DNA of 64,000 nucleotides, from NCBI RefSeq assembly GCF_031143425.1, contig NC_090447.1, positions 849,839,760-849,903,759 on the forward strand, in the 5' to 3' direction. Positions 10,560 to 23,010 of this stretch are shown here, piece after piece (positions within the stretch are counted from its first letter, which is position 1; every line of letters starts with the position of its first letter). Origin of the DNA: Pleurodeles waltl (lineage: Eukaryota; Chordata; Amphibia; Caudata; Salamandridae). The notes under the pieces were generated by a model. The model ran no database searches and was not told the origin of the DNA. It worked only from the letters and a program-made list of their open reading frames with translations. The position numbers and the translations under genes are program-made.

Positions 10560-13454
10560 ATTGTGAGGGGGCTCCTAGCCCACTGGTTCTGAAGGGGCTC
10601 CTTTCCCACTGGTTCTGGAAGGGGCTTCCTGCCCACTGGTTCTGGATGGGGCTGCCTGCCCACTGGTTTAGGAGGGGGCATCCTGCCCACTGGTTCCAGA
10701 GGGGAATTCTTGCCCACTGGTTTAGGAGGGGGCTTCCTGCCCACTGGTTCTGGAGGGGGCTGCCTGCCCACTGGTTCTGGAGGGGGCTTCCTGCCCACTG
10801 GTTTAGGAGGGAGCTTCCTGCCCACTAGTTATTGATGGTGCCCCTTGGCATCTGGTTCTGGATGCTGCTTGATGCTGCTTCATGGCCTCTGGTACTGGAT
10901 GCTGCTCATTGGCCACAATTTTGAATGGGGGTTCGGAGGCCATGGTTTCGAGTGGGGCCTCCTTGTCCAGGGATTTTGTTGGGCCCTCCTTGTCCAGGGA
11001 TTTTGTTGGGGCCTCCCTGTCCTTGGATTTCTGTGGGGCCTCCTTGTCCTGGATTTGGGTGGGGCCTCCTTGGTCCTAAGTTTTAGAGGTGGAACCATGG
11101 TCTATCCAGTCTGTTTGGGAGGGGTGGCAATTTAGCCCTCCATTTTGGGAGGGAGGAGTGCAGTTGGTGCGGGGCAGCTTCTCACTCATGTGTCCCTTAG
11201 TGGCAGCTGGAGACATTGGGGGTGGAGCTGTATCAGTCTGGGTGCTTGAGGTACTGGGCGGGGACAGGAAGGAGGGGGAGGGAAGAGGTCAAGCCGGCAA
11301 GGAAAATCTTCTTAGGGACAAAGGGGTGGGATGGGGAGGAGGGATGGGTATGGAGGTAGAGGGAGTGGTTGTAGGAGGAGGAGGTGTGCTGGACTTGGGT
11401 GCAGGTGCATGGACAGTGTGCGTGTGTGAAGTGGATGATTGTTGGGGGTATGAGTGCGAGCATGTGTGTGTCACTGGAGTGGGCAGACAGGGTGGGGGAG
11501 GACAAACAGGACGTGTGGATGGATGTTGTGGTGGTGTCTGCAAGTGAGGTGGGTGTGCTGCATGAGGTGGTGGTGGTGACTGCACATGTGGTGTATGGGG
11601 TGCATGTCTGCAGGTCTGCTGTTTTGGTGACTGTGGGCAAGGCTGTGCAGGTGGCAGGTTCAGGCACTGTTGATGCAGTGCATGCAGGTGTGAGTGGGGA
11701 TGTGACTGTGAGGAAGGAGGAGGAGGGGGAGACAGTAGAGGCAGTGGATGATGTGTATGTTGGCTGGGTGAGTGCTTGTTGACTGAAGTGTTCTGCTTGT
11801 GTTTGTCTGTGCGAGTATTGTGTGTTGTTTTGGGTGCATGCTTGTCAGAATGTGTGCGTGGGCTGGGGGCAAGGAGACTGGGACTGGGGAGTGGCACTTG
11901 GAGAGGGGACGGATGAAACAGGGACAGTGGCTGCTGTCAGTGAAGGGGCCAGAGCCTGAAACGATCTATGTGGTGCCGCCAACCCTCCTTGGATGCCCTC
12001 CAGGAAGGCATTACATTGCTGCCTCTGGGATGCTAGCCCCTGGATGTCATTCACTATGGTTGGCTGTCCTACAGAAATGGATCTCAGGTCAATAGCCTCC
12101 TCACTGAGGGCAGCAGGGCTCACTGGGGCAGGGCCTGAGGTGCCAGGGGCAAAGCAGATGCCCACCTTCCTGGGTGAGCAGGCATGGGCAACTGGGTGGG
12201 GGCTACTGGGAGGGCAGTGTTGGTATGGGGGTTGCAGTAGAACCTGTAGCTGGAGTAGTCCCAGTGGGGTCCACCACCACCAGGGAGCTCCCATCAAAGG
12301 AGGTTTCAGATTCAGTGGCATCAGCTCCTGTCCCCGCCATGGTGATCCCCTTGCCCTCCGTCCCACTGGTCCCCTCAGCGTCGGTGGACTCTGCCTCCTG
12401 GGTCTTGCGTGCTACAGCTCCCTCACTCACCTGTGCCCAGCTCCTGCTAATTCACACATGGACATGATGACAAAAGGAGAGGGGGAGAAAGAAAGGTAGC
12501 ACAGGGTTAATCACAGTACCAACACCACAGATGGCATACACATCACTGTCACACACTGAGACTGAGAATGGCCAGTATGGACCACACTGGAATACCATTG
12601 GCTAAGCATCACTGCAGGTATGAGCCAAACACTGCCATCTGCACACCAACTGTGACCAACTAAGCCCTGTCTGCTAAGGAAAGCCAGCTACCTAGCTATT
12701 GAAAACAAGAAATTCACCCAATTAACCTAAGCTGGACCACGCAGCAATGTCTAATCTGGCATTTTGGGGCATCCACTGCCTAGTACCTGCCACCCATATC
12801 CCATGCCAGCTAACAGAGATGGGTGTCAAACACACTATACTCACCTCCTTGTGGCTGCTGTGATGCCCTCTGGCACCTATCCAGCTCGGGGTAGGCCACC
12901 GCCAGAGTGCTGGCCATCAGTGGGTGAAGTCAAGTTCCGGCAGGCACCTCTCCCTTATTAGGAGGCCATCCCCAGCTGGGCCTCTGTGGTCTTCCGGGCC
13001 CAGCGTCTCAGGTGCTCCCACCGTTTCCTGCAGTGGGTGCTCCGCCTGCTATGGACCTCCACGGTCCACACGTCCTTGGGGATGGCATGCCACAACCTCT
13101 TCTTCTGATGGTCGTTGACCAGCAGAGGAAACACAGAAGGCGGGACACCATGAACCTGACAGTCCAGTCTGTCACACATATGGCTCACAAAAAGCATTTC
13201 CCCTCAACAGGCACAAAACATGACCCGTACCCCTGCATTAACGCTGCCACCAGCAATACCGCCCACCTGACACACTGCCAGCACACACACACATCTCCAT
13301 GTAGTCATGTTGCATGCAAAGTACCCATGGTGTTCTCACCTGTTAGTCTGGAGGCACATACAACTGCCAGTACTGGGTATGACCCCGTCCACAAGGTACC
13401 TCAACTCCTCCGATGTGAAGGCCAACCTTTCCCCCTGTTGCACGAGGCCTGGCA
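10560..13454 (-). pseudogene. Myb/SANT-like gene 2 of Harbinger copy 1 (three exons, decayed)
   Basis: Exon 1 (about 13454-13340) encodes FTSEELRYLVDGVIP, the first helix of a Myb/SANT-like DNA-binding domain. Exon 2 (13120-12845) carries the rest, with KKRLWHAIPKDV and STHCRKRWEHLRRWA. Exon 3 (from 12446 downward) encodes an acidic, serine/threonine-rich stretch, a helical segment (SEEAIDLRSISVGQ...) and a long proline/histidine-rich tail ending in a 9-residue PPPEPVGRK-type repeat. Intron 1 (13121-13339) is 219 bp with a GTGAG donor but a mutated acceptor (TG for AG). Intron 2 (12447-12844) is 398 bp with intact ends. Several frameshifts and loss of the expected ATG mark it as dead. In Harbinger elements the Myb-like partner is known to aid nuclear import and DNA binding of the transposase. 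Copy 2 (30295-33123) confirms the exon structure. Confidence 0.72.
10579..10830. repeat. 27-bp tandem repeat
   Basis: About nine units, registered by CCCACTGGTT at 10579, 10605, 10632, 10659 and 10686 onward. The 27-bp period keeps frame and yields a 9-residue proline-rich repeat on the minus strand, at the distal end of the Myb2 coding region. A second, ~30-bp repeat family (GGCCTCCTTGTCC...) follows at about 10955-11075. Confidence 0.8.
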
Positions 13455-13779
13455 GGTTCCAGACACAGTTCACAGCAGCACATGCAGTGGAGATGTCATC
13501 CTGTGGAAAGTCTGGAATCAAGTGAAGTGGTAGAAAGGAAATGGCGGTCATGTCCGTGGCAGTGAACACCGTCACCGCCGGCATTGATCACCATTGGTTC
13601 CCATTATCCATAGAGGGCCATGTTAGCCAGTGAGAAATTGCATGGCGCAGACCGCCTTCTGCCAGGGTGCGAATGCCAGCAGAGTGAGGTCACTTTCACC
13701 GGTCCATGAAAACAGGACAGGAGGGTGCCATTTTCTAATGCTGGTACACATGCACAGATTAATAAGTGTGTCATTGTAG

Positions 13780-14476
13780 TTGAATGTACTCGTCTACCCT
13801 AGGGCCAATGAACAAGTGTACAGGAATCAGAATAGGTTCCACTCACTCAATGTCCAGAAGGTGTGCCTGGCTGACCAGTACATCTCCCACGTCACTGCCA
13901 AGTATCCAGGGTCAGTGCATGATGCCTTTGTCCTGAGGAATGGCAGTATCCCACAGCTGATGGTGCAACTGCAGAGGCACAGAGTGTGGCTAACAGATAA
14001 GCCTGTGTCCCCAACCAATGTATGTGAGTGTATGCCTTCAGGAGTCATAGCCCGTGCCATTGTGCAGGGCTAATGTGTGTCCCTTACTTTTTGCAGGCGA
14101 TTCCAGCTACCCAAACCTGTCATGGCTCATGACCGCTGTTAGGAATCCGAGAACAGGGGCTGAAAATAGGTACAATGATGCTCATGGGCATACCTGGAGG
14201 ATTGTAGAAAGGGCCTTCGGGCTTCTGAAGGCTAGGTTCAAGTGCCTCCATCTGACAGGTGGATCCCTAAGCTACACCCCTGAGAAGGTCTGCAGAATCG
14301 TTCTTGGGTGTGGCATGTTGCACAATTTGGCCCTCAGACGGCATGTACTCTATCTGCAGGAGAATGTGGGTGACAATGCAGCTGTGGGAGCAGTGGACAC
14401 TGAGGACAGTGAGGAGGAGGAAGATGAGGAGGATGTGGACAACAGGTCACATTTGATCCAGCAGTACTTCCTGTGA
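13780..14476 (+). pseudogene. PIF/Harbinger transposase, copy 1 (N-terminally truncated)
   Basis: The DDE-type HARBI1-like core is recognisable. The first exon segment (to 13996) has NRFHSLNVQKVCLADQYI and YPGSVHDAFVLRN, and the second (14097-14476) begins with GDSSYPNLSWLM followed by RRIVERAF-type sequence (WRIVERAFGLLK) and ends in an acidic tail and QYFL before the stop. These blocks place the second catalytic Asp (GDS) and the catalytic Glu. The first catalytic region (I-D-G-T in copy 2) is garbled just upstream and reads GAA rather than GAT, and most of the N-terminal third is absent. The 100-bp intron 13997-14096 has a good acceptor (TTTTTGCAG) but a damaged donor (AT for GT). The intact enzyme would excise and reinsert the transposon at TWA trinucleotides. 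This copy cannot be active. Confidence 0.88.
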
Positions 14477-15104
14477 CACTCAGGTGAGACGGTTGAACTA
14501 AACATTTCTACATTTTAGTGTTGTACTGTGTGACTGCAGCATAATGCCACTAATTCCCTTTGCATCCCACCTGACTGTCACCTATGCCTTCCCTTATTAC
14601 AGATGTTGGCGTTGTTCAAACAGTGTACTGCTTTGATGTGTACAGACTGCTGAGACACATTTGTTGGATGGATCAACATGTTTCTGGACATTTACACAGG
14701 ATCATGCAGTTCATTACAGTTCATTACATTGCACATTACCTGTAGATAAAGCACTATTACTCAAGTTGTGTCCAAGGGTGTTCATTGAAAATTGTTCTAC
14801 AATGGAAAGTGCAATAGAGTGGGGTGATGGTTGGGAATAGTCCAGTGTAATGGGGCAGTCGGTTTGTAGCACAGGTCCAGTGTCCAAGGGGCCATAGGAA
14901 GGGGAGCAATGGCAGTTCAAAGTGGACAAGGTGACACAGTGGAACACAAGGGGGACATTAAGGAGGGGCTCATTTCCTGGTGGTGGTCTTGGTCGTGGCA
15001 ACTGTCTCTGGTGTCTGTCTGGGTTGCAGGGAATGTTTGCAGGGTGGTTCACCTTCTGCAGGGGGTGGGGTGCTGGTGGCCTGTGGGTCCTGTGGCAGGA
15101 CCTC

Positions 15105-18100
15105 CTATCCACTAGCTGCAGCAGATGTGTAGGTCTGGTAAGTTGACTGGCTAGTGGAAGGGGCCCACTGGTATATTGGGGACTCCCTCATGATATTGGC
15201 CATATCACCCTGCACCCCTGCAATGGAGACCATGATGATGTTCAGGGCCTGCAATTCTTTCTTGATCTCCTGGTGGTGTTCCTCCTGCAGCTGCTGGTTC
15301 TCCTGCATGATGTCCATCACCTGACCCATCTTGCCCTGGGATTGTTGATAAGCCCTCAGGAGATTAGTGAGTGCCTCCTAGACCGTGGGTTCCCTAGGCC
15401 TGTCCTCCCCCTGGCGCACAGCTGTCCTCTGAGTGTCCCTAGCCCCCTGTGCCTGTATCCCCTGAACGGTGTGCCCACTGCCACTGACCACAGGGCTCTC
15501 ATTCTCTTGTCTGTGTGGTGTGGACTGGGATCCCTTTTCAGGTGGGCACACTGCTGATTGACATGTCCTGGAGACAGAGGTCTGGGGATGTTGGGTGGCT
15601 GCTGTGGTATTGTATACTGAGGGGGTAGGCTCTGTGGTAGACTGGGTGTGGGCTGGGGTAGCCGACTGACCAGTGGTCCCTGATGGGCAAGGGAGTTCAT
15701 CCAGATCCAGAACTCCTGAGTTGCTGTCACCACTGGGGGCATTATCTGGTGGGGGACTAGGTAGCCGTGGCATCTCCTCACCTCTGAGATTGGCTGGGGC
15801 ACCTGTGGGGATGTAAGTGTTGTATTATGCTACATGTCTGTGACATATTCTGTATCTCTAGCTTCCCCTATGTTAGACTTTTCTTCCTTGGCGTGGTCTC
15901 CCTTAACTTTTTGCCTCTGTTTTCCACGTTGTTGATGTGTGCTGTTTTTGTTACTCTGGGCACTTTACCACTGCTATCGAGTGCTAAAGTGCAAGTGCTC
16001 CAGCATAAAATGTGTATGTAATTGGCTTTCCATGATTGGCTTATTTGATTTACTAGTAAGTCCCTAGTAAAGTGCACTAGAGTTGCCCAGGGCCTGTAAA
16101 TAAAATGCTACTAGTGGGCCTGCAGCACTGGTTGTGCCACCCACCATTGTAGCTCTGTAAACATGGCTCAGACCTGCCACTGCAGTGTCTGTGTGTGCAG
16201 TTTTAAACTGCCTATTCGACTTGGCAAGTGTACCCACTTACCAGGCCTAAACCTTCCCCTTTCTTACATGTAAGACACCCCTAATGTAGGCCCTAGGTAG
16301 CCCCATGGGCAGGGTGCAGTGTATGTTTTAGGTAGGACATTCACTAAGATGTTTTATTGGTCCTAACAGTGAAATACTGCTAAATTCGATTTTCACTGTT
16401 GCAGGCCTATCCCTCTCATAGGTTAACATGGGGGTTGCCTTTAAATATGATTAAAGTGTAGATTCCCTTTGGGAGCGGATAGACATGTGGAGTTTGGGGT
16501 CTCTGAGCTCACAATTTAAGAATACATCTTTTAGTAAAGTTGATTTTAAAGTTTGTTTGAAACTGACACTTTTAGGAAGTGAGCATTTTCTTGCTCAAAC
16601 CATTCTGTGACTCTGCCTGTTTGTGGATTCCCTGTCTGGATTAGTTTGACAGTTGGGCTGCTTGCACCTCTCTCTAGACAGTGAGCCATCTGTGCTAGGA
16701 GGGAGAGGAGGAGTGGTCACTCATACCTGAAAGGGCTGTGCCTGCCCTCACACAATGCAGTCTCCGACCCCCTGGTGTGTGACTGGAGCCTGGCCTGGGC
16801 AAGGCAGGATTTCACAAACAAGAGAGTCTTTTCTTTGAAGTAAGCCTACTTTAAAGGGCAAAATGGGTATAAGAAGGGCACCGAACACCACAAACTTTAG
16901 AACACCTCTGGAAACCAAGAGGAACCTCTGCCTGGAGGAGAGCTGAAGTGCTGAGGAAGAAGAGCTGCCCTGCCTGTAACTGTGCTTTGTGGAGCTATCC
17001 TGCAGTTGCTGCTTCTCCCTGTGCAAGAGGAAAAAGACTGGACTTTGTGTGCCTTACTGCTTGTGAAGAACTCTCTAAAGGCTTGAAACTGAGCTTGCCT
17101 CCTCTTGTTGAAGTCTCAGGGACAGCAAAGACTTCTCTCTGCCAGCACCTGAAGCCTCTGCTGAGACTCCTGCCCTGCCAAGTGGTGCCCACGGCTGGAG
17201 AAACGACGCTCGGCATCGCTGACGGAGGCTGCAACAACGCAACATCTCTGGCCGTGGAAAAACAACGCAAGCCTGCCCGGACCTGAGGTGTTTTGTCCGG
17301 ATCGATGCATCTCTCTCTTGCGGGGAACGAAACGACGCACGCCGATCACACCAGAGAAGGAGAAACGACGCACGACCTCGCTTGCGGGTGAGAAATCGAC
17401 ACACCACTTGCCTTTTTCGACACACACTCGTCCGTGCGGGTTATTTTGACGTGACCCAGGTACATTTTCACGCTAACAGCGTTAGCATTGTGTTTAAATA
17501 ACAAAAATACTCTTTTTGCATTTTAATTAATAACTTGACTTGTGTATGGTGAATTTTTGTCATTTTGTCTTGTTTTGTTTAGATATATATTCTCTATTTT
17601 TCTAAACCTGTGTTGTGTCATTTTGTAGTGTTTTCATTAAGTTACTGTGTGTGTTGGTACAAATATTTTACACCTAGCACTCTGAAGTTAAGCCTGACAG
17701 CTCGTGCTAAGCTACCAAGGGGGTGAGCGGGGGTTAGCTGAGGGTGATTTTCTTTTACCATTACTAGAGTGAGGGTCCTTGCTTAGACAGGGGGTAACCT
17801 GACTGCCAACCAAAGACCCAATTTTTAACACCCTATATTGTTGCTGTTGCCCTGCCACCTTTGTTTGTGTATGGTGATGTATTGTGGGTTTGTTAGTTCT
17901 CCATGCTGTGCATGCATTGGTGGTGGGTGTACATGCAGGGATGAAAGGGATGTGCATGCAGTGTGTATGGCATGCAGGGCTTGGCAGTTAGATTTCTTAA
18001 TTGTGGTGGTGAACTGTGTGGGATGGAGTGGAGTGATGGGTGTCAGGGTGAGGGGTGGTGGTGGCATGCAAGTATGGGGGCGTGATATGTAGTTAATTTT

Positions 18101-18837
18101 GAATCACCAGTGTCCAGTCCTCTGGCAACTCCAGTGAGTCCCTCGGGATGCAAGATCGCCAAGACTTGCTCCTCCCATGCTGTCAGCTGTGGTGGACGAG
18201 GTGGGGGTCCACCGCCAGTCCTCTGGATGGCGAGCTGGTGCCTTGCTGCTATGGAACGCACTTTCCTCCGTAGGTCGTTCCACCTCTTCCTGGTGTCGTC
18301 CCTTGTTTGTGGATGCTGTCCCATGGCGTTCACCCTGTCCATGATCCTCTGCCATAGCTCCATCTTCCTGGCAATGGAGATCTGCTGGATCTGTGCTCCA
18401 AACAGCTATGACTCTACCCTGACTATTTCCTCAACCATGACCCACAACTCCTCATCATTGAAACGGGGATTGCCTTTGTGGGGACATGGGTGTTGTGTGG
18501 TGTGTGTGTTGTGCAGAGGGTGTTGAGTAACATGGTGGGGTGTGGGGTGTGGAGTGCGTGACGGATGAATGGGTGGTTGTGGTGTGTGTGTGAAGTTGTC
18601 TCTGTGATTTGCGTGGCTAGCTATTGTGATCTTTTTGTGTAAGCAAAGGATTGTGGGTGATGTGGGTGTGTGTTTTATAGTGCTGTAGGTGGGTGTGTGT
18701 ATTTGTTTCAGGTGTGGGTTTTTTGTTCTGGCCAATGTGGTCTTGTTTTGTATTTGGGTGGCCTTATCTGCTGTGGCGGTGTTCACCGCCAATGGTTTAC
18801 CGTTGTTGAATGACCGCTGTGGTGATTGGTGGGTCAT
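15105..18837 (-). pseudogene. Myb/SANT-like gene 1 of Harbinger copy 1 (two exons, intron holds an LTR)
   Basis: Exon 1 (18837-18108) carries a threonine/histidine-rich leader, then FNDEELWVMVEEIVRV and KMELWQRIMDRVNAMGQHP with KRWNDLRRKVRSIA, a Myb/SANT-like domain, followed by a proline-rich segment. A TAG stop interrupts it near 18410. The intron runs 18107-15803 and, minus the solo LTR (15871-17830) and one 5-bp duplication, was about 340 bp. Donor (GTGATT) and acceptor (CCCCACAG) join in phase 1 to give a continuous frame through MPRLPSPPPDNAP. Exon 2 continues with a Ser/Thr/Pro-rich region and a glutamine/leucine-rich coiled coil (15329-15220) followed by a basic tail. Frameshifts separate the exon 2 parts. 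Role is as for the partner Myb-like proteins of Harbinger transposons; sequence-specific binding to the terminal repeats is inferred. Confidence 0.75.
15871..17830. mobile_element. Solo LTR (1.96 kb) inserted in a Harbinger intron
   Basis: Ends TGTTAGAC and ...TTTTTAACA, with CCCTA directly on both sides (15866-15870 and 17831-17835). A 5-bp duplication and TG/CA ends are the signature of integrase-mediated LTR insertion. No internal region lies alongside, so it is a recombination-derived solo LTR. Blocks such as CTTTACCACTGCTA and GGCCTGCAGCACT recur in the copies at 20450 and 57499. No coding frame. Confidence 0.82.
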
Positions 18838-18975
18838 TATTTGGAGGGTTTAGTAATGGTGGCGTAACAGTATAGGTGGTAATACCGTCAGCTTATCACG
18901 TTCAGTGGGTCTGGCGGATATGTGGTTGTGGCTGTTTTCTGTCGATTTTGTATGTATGTGTCATAATGTGGCGGA

Positions 18976-19250
18976 CGGATGTCTGCCTCTGCGGCAGTAT
19001 GCAAATGTGCAAACAGGAAACTCAGATCAATCCAACAGATAAGTGCAGCGACACCACAATACACTAAAGAGATTGGCACCAAAAAAACACACATGGCAGG
19101 AGGGGTGCATGCGTTCCCAAAACGCCATAAAGCCAGATGCCACATGAAGTTAGAAGCACTCAGCAAATCAGAACATGACACACATGCAGCGATCACACAC
19201 CCCTCATGCCGGACATCTAGACACGTTACCCGCTGGCCCCCATTGTGTCC
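18976..19250. other. Unassigned interval, possibly upstream part of an LTR
   Basis: No coding content. It lies between the truncated Harbinger end and the LTR end below. A U3 region is plausible but no TG boundary or promoter could be fixed. Confidence 0.35.
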
Positions 19251-19509
19251 ACTTGTTTTCAGGGACCTTATTTATGATCTAAAGCCAATGTCCCACATTC
19301 TTTACCTAAAAAGCAATGTCGAAATTGTTTTATGACACCTAAATAAATGTAGAAAACACCACTCATATTGATTTGCTTTGAGACAGTCCCCAGGCCCCGT
19401 TTCTGTGACTGTCTTCCCGGCCTTAGTGTTTCATTAAACCACCTGTTTCTGCTTTGCCAAATGCCTCTTGTCTTTTGTTTTTTCAAGGTAAATTCACAAT
19501 TGAGCAACA
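19251..19509 (+). mobile_element. 3' part of an ERV-type 5' LTR
   Basis: The block ends ...GAGCAACA directly before a primer-binding-site-like sequence. It contains AATAAA at about 19342 and ATTAAA near 19433, suitable for the R region. The left boundary is not defined. Confidence 0.55.
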
Positions 19510-19512
19510 TTT

Positions 19513-19531
19513 TGGCGAGCCAGCCAGAAGC
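19513..19531 (+). other. Primer-binding-site-like sequence of the plus-strand ERV
   Basis: TGGCGAGCCAGCCAGAAGC starts three bases after the LTR end CA. It marks the start of the internal region of the element whose gag lies at 23901-24720. The tRNA was not identified. Confidence 0.6.
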
Positions 19532-19899
19532 TGATTGGTGCCTTGGACCTGACTGAAGCCAAAGGAAGGAGACCCCACCCAGACAGATTTGCACAACAAG
19601 AAAGCGGAGAAGATGCCGCAATCGATTGGAAGTTCTGCTGAATCTGCAGGGCACAGGTCTGTCCTGAAGCCACCGCCATAGGATAAGAGACTACATCAGA
19701 GCCTTAGTCCCATCATTTGGCGTGTGGCAAGCTAGGAAGAAGCAAAAAAGATTACCGTGAGTGCCATGCAACTGACAGAAATCTGGCATGGTATCTGTTT
19801 AATGTCTCCAAACTGAGTAGGTGCAAGGCAGACTAGGAGGTGTTCCCACAAAGGTCACTTTTTTTGTTAGTCACCATGCTAGGAAAGGTGAATGTTGTT

Positions 19900-20449
19900 T
19901 GTCGGTTGGAGCCATGGGCACAACACAGATGGTTCGCTTGTCCCCTGGGTATGATACAGGATTGAAACCTCACCACTTGGATTGCTGGGCATGACACAGA
20001 TGGTAAGCCTGACTCCTGGGTGTGATTTTGTTTGTCACTTGGACCGCAGGGTGGGAAACAGATAGTACACCTGACCCCTGGGTGTGATATAGGGTGTGAT
20101 TGTGGTTGTCGCTTGGACTGTTGGGCGTGACACATATTGTACGCCTGACCCCTGGGTGTTATGTAGGGCGTAATTTTTTGTTTGTCGCTTGGACCTCAGG
20201 ACGTGACAGAGATGGTATGCTTGTCCCCTGGGTGTGATACATGGTTGAGGTCCCACCGCTTGGCCTGCTGGGTGTGACACAGATGGTATGCTTGTACCCT
20301 GGATGTGCAACAGGATTGAGGCCTCACCACTTGGCCCGCTGGGCGTGACTCAGATGATAGACCTAGGCCCTGGGTGTGATGTATGGCAGACATCTCAATT
20401 TTGAGAGCTGTCTATCGCTTGGACTGCTGGGAGTGACACATACGGTATG
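19900..20449. repeat. ~72-bp minisatellite in the ERV leader, left part
   Basis: Phrases of the form CCCCTGGGTGTGATA recur near 19938, 20006, 20079, 20150, 20226, 20295 and 20368, giving a period of 68-76 bp. A further unit follows the inserted LTR at 23011. The units also share CTTGGACTGCTGGG and TGACACAGATGGTA. No CRISPR character: there are no unique spacers. Confidence 0.8.
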
Positions 20450-23005
20450 TGCTGTAAAGTCCTCTTTTTGGATGGTCACCCCCACTTCTTGCTGCTGGAT
20501 GCTGTTGCTTTTGACCTGATAGTGTATTGAGGCCTGCTAACCATACTCCAGTACCAGTGCTCTTTCCCTTAAATTGTTCTTAGATTTTACAAACCCAGTT
20601 GGCACAGACTTTACCACCCTTGTAAGTCCCTAGTAAATAGCACCTGTGGTATCCAAGGCAGGGATGGTAAAGGGGGCACCCGGGCTGCTGCACTTATTGT
20701 GCCACCCTATGTGACCCAAGTAAAAGCAAAACCTGCAGTGCTGCCATGTCAGCCTGCCCAAGCAGCTTGTCTGCTCAAGTTCGACTCTGCCCACACCAGT
20801 GCAGGCAGAGCCCCTTCACTACCCATAGCACAGGTCAGTCCCTGTAAGGCAGACCTCCTATTGCCCTGGATGCCGGGTGCACTGTGGTATGAATGTGGAC
20901 ATATATGCACAAGCATATATGACCCTGTGATAGCATTTTAAAACGTAATGCTTTCACAAGTGACCGGCGGTCCATAGGTTAACATTGGGCTGGTACCCGG
21001 ACAGTCCCCATATGTCCAGCTCCATGATGGCTTGACTGATGCCTCCCATGTATGGTTACAAACGCTGTGCTTTTTAACCATGATCACAATTCTCATGCCC
21101 AGGATTAGCTAGCATGTACTCTGGTGGCGTCCTTAGAAGATGCCTACTAAGATACCAGCTTTCTCCTACCTTGGTGGGCTCTCCTGAGCCATTTGTCGCC
21201 AAGACAAGAGTCTGCCCTCCTGCTGGACATGCTAACACTTCCCACAGGATACAGACAAATAACCTGGGCAGGACAGAGGTCACACCTCCTGCATCCCAGG
21301 ACGGCAAGTCTTTACAGTAATCAAGATGCTGAGCCTCAAAGGCTTCAACACCCTTGATGTGTAATCTCTTTTCCCCCACTCGAGGACAATGCCCTTCCCT
21401 CCTTGGCCAAGCTGGCAGGTGGGAAATGAGCTATTCAGGAGTCGTACACCTCCAAAAGGCTAGCCATTCCTTTAGGGTAGGCTACGAGGTCTGTACAGCC
21501 GAGTGCAGGTACTGCCATGTTGGCAAACCTTAGAAATTGTGGGTTCTGAGTAGAAAAGTGATGCACTCCCGCAGGAAGTCATCACTTTGGGGTCAGGCTA
21601 GCTGCAGGGGCCAGTAGCCCATTGGTTCCCCCGCCAACACCCTTAATACCCCCTAAACCAGGATTTAAGGGGCTCCCTTGGCACCAGAACCTCAATTCTG
21701 ACTTTGAATCCAAGAAGAGGCACAAAGAAGATGCCATCACCCACAACAGGACTTGGAACTCCGCCGCTGTGCAAAGAGAGGACACTTAAGTGTCCTGATG
21801 AGACCCTAAAATGAAACTACATGTTCCACATGTGCCTGTGGTAAAAACTCATTGCTCCCAGCAAGAGGAACTCCAGTGAATGCCAGAAACTAAAGCAGAC
21901 TCCCTTGACCATTGGTACCAGTCAACTGCAACCTGTAGAAGAATCGTTGTGCTGCATTCCCAGAAGAGCAACCCGTTGGGCCCCTCTTGAGGGAGCCTAA
22001 AGAAAGTCAGTGACCTGCATCCTGGGAGGAGTAGTGAGGCTCTCACTAAGTTTTGAGCCACTACCCCTTTCCGGATTACCTTGAGCTGACAAAGTAACCA
22101 TGGACTACGTTTGCCACTGCCAAGGCTTTTCTGCTGCCAGCCCGGTAACCAATGGCTTATCGGGCACCCCTGACTCCAGAGCAGTTCCCCAGCATAGTGA
22201 CCAGTGTCAACAAATACCCCACTCCTGAGTATGTGCACCCTGAAGGAGGCGACTTTGAGAAGAGTAGCAATGCATCTATGGCAAAACCAGTCCCCGTGAT
22301 TGGCAGCTGTAAGCCCACCTCTGTATGCGGGGCTGCTGGATGTGGTGGCAAAGTTTCAGCTGTGGAATCCAAGTCCTGGGACCCCAAAGGCCTCTTCTCT
22401 CAAAAGGGTAGAGTGTGAATCTACCCCGAAGTGTGCTTTTGTCAAGTGCTGCATTTTTGATACCGCAGATCCCCTCAGAACCAAGGACAGCCAGAGTACC
22501 TTTGCACCTAGATTCCCTGGGCAAGGTAACTAGATAACTGACTGTTGAGGTTTGTTCTAGGGACTCCCAAGACTCTAACTCCAAGTGGGTTCCCTTGAGA
22601 TCACCCTACAAGTGACCGGTTGCAAACTGTGGTTTTCCCCATTGACTTCATAGGGAGTCGTTTGACCATTAAAAGTACTCTATTTTTCAACACTTTAAAA
22701 ATTTACAACTCCGTTTGTATGTAAGATACAAAGTTCATTTTGGTGTCTACATTTTTTTTAAAGTGCTTTATTCTTCTAAATTGGTGTTGGATTTTATTTT
22801 AGTCGTGTCATTTACTTATCGTCCATGTGGGTGTTGTGAAATGCTTTACACATGTTCCACTAAGTAGACTGATTGATCTTTGCTACTCTACCAGGACTGA
22901 GCTATGGTTTACTAGTGTGAACCCGAGACCCACTTCTGGGTCACGTACTAGTATTTCATGGTAAGACTCCCCAGTCATACCACATAATTCTGCCACTTTG
23001 CTACA
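20450..23005. mobile_element. Solo LTR (2.56 kb) inserted in the minisatellite
   Basis: Starts TGCTGTAAAG and ends CTTTGCTACA, with GTATG on the left (20445-20449) and GTACG on the right (23006-23010), a 4/5 match. The minisatellite motif resumes immediately to the right, so the array was split by this insertion. It shares short blocks (AAGTCCCTAGTAAA, TTGTGCCACCC) with the LTRs at 15871 and 57499 but is a divergent subfamily. No coding frame. Confidence 0.65.
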
Positions 23006-23010
23006 GTACG

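Larger units (their letters stand above)
9778..18975 (+). mobile_element. PIF/Harbinger transposon copy 1 (three-gene type), interrupted
   Basis: The orientation given is that of the transposase. The left terminus (GGTGGTCATTATGACCCTGGC, then GGCGGT-rich subterminal DNA) matches the right terminus of copy 2 read in reverse. Contents from left to right: a small transposase-strand exon (10115-10197), antisense Myb2 (13454-10560), transposase (13780-14476) and antisense Myb1 (18837-15105). A solo LTR with clean 5-bp duplications occupies the Myb1 intron; without it the element is about 7.2 kb. The right end resembles the subterminal region of copy 3 up to about 18975, but the outermost ~90 bp are not found, so that end is probably truncated. 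Confidence 0.82.

Noticed and set aside
10541..10828. Plus-strand repeat protein (HWFWRGLPA-type)
   Set aside because: It is the opposite strand of the 27-bp array. The minus-strand proline-rich frame belongs to Myb2 and is the better explanation.
13012..13533. 173-codon plus-strand frame
   Set aside because: It is antisense to exons 1 and 2 of Myb2, which have splice sites and a domain shared with copy 2.
17075..17427. Arginine/serine-rich minus-strand frames
   Set aside because: They lie wholly within the solo LTR, are not conserved in the other LTR copies and show no domain.
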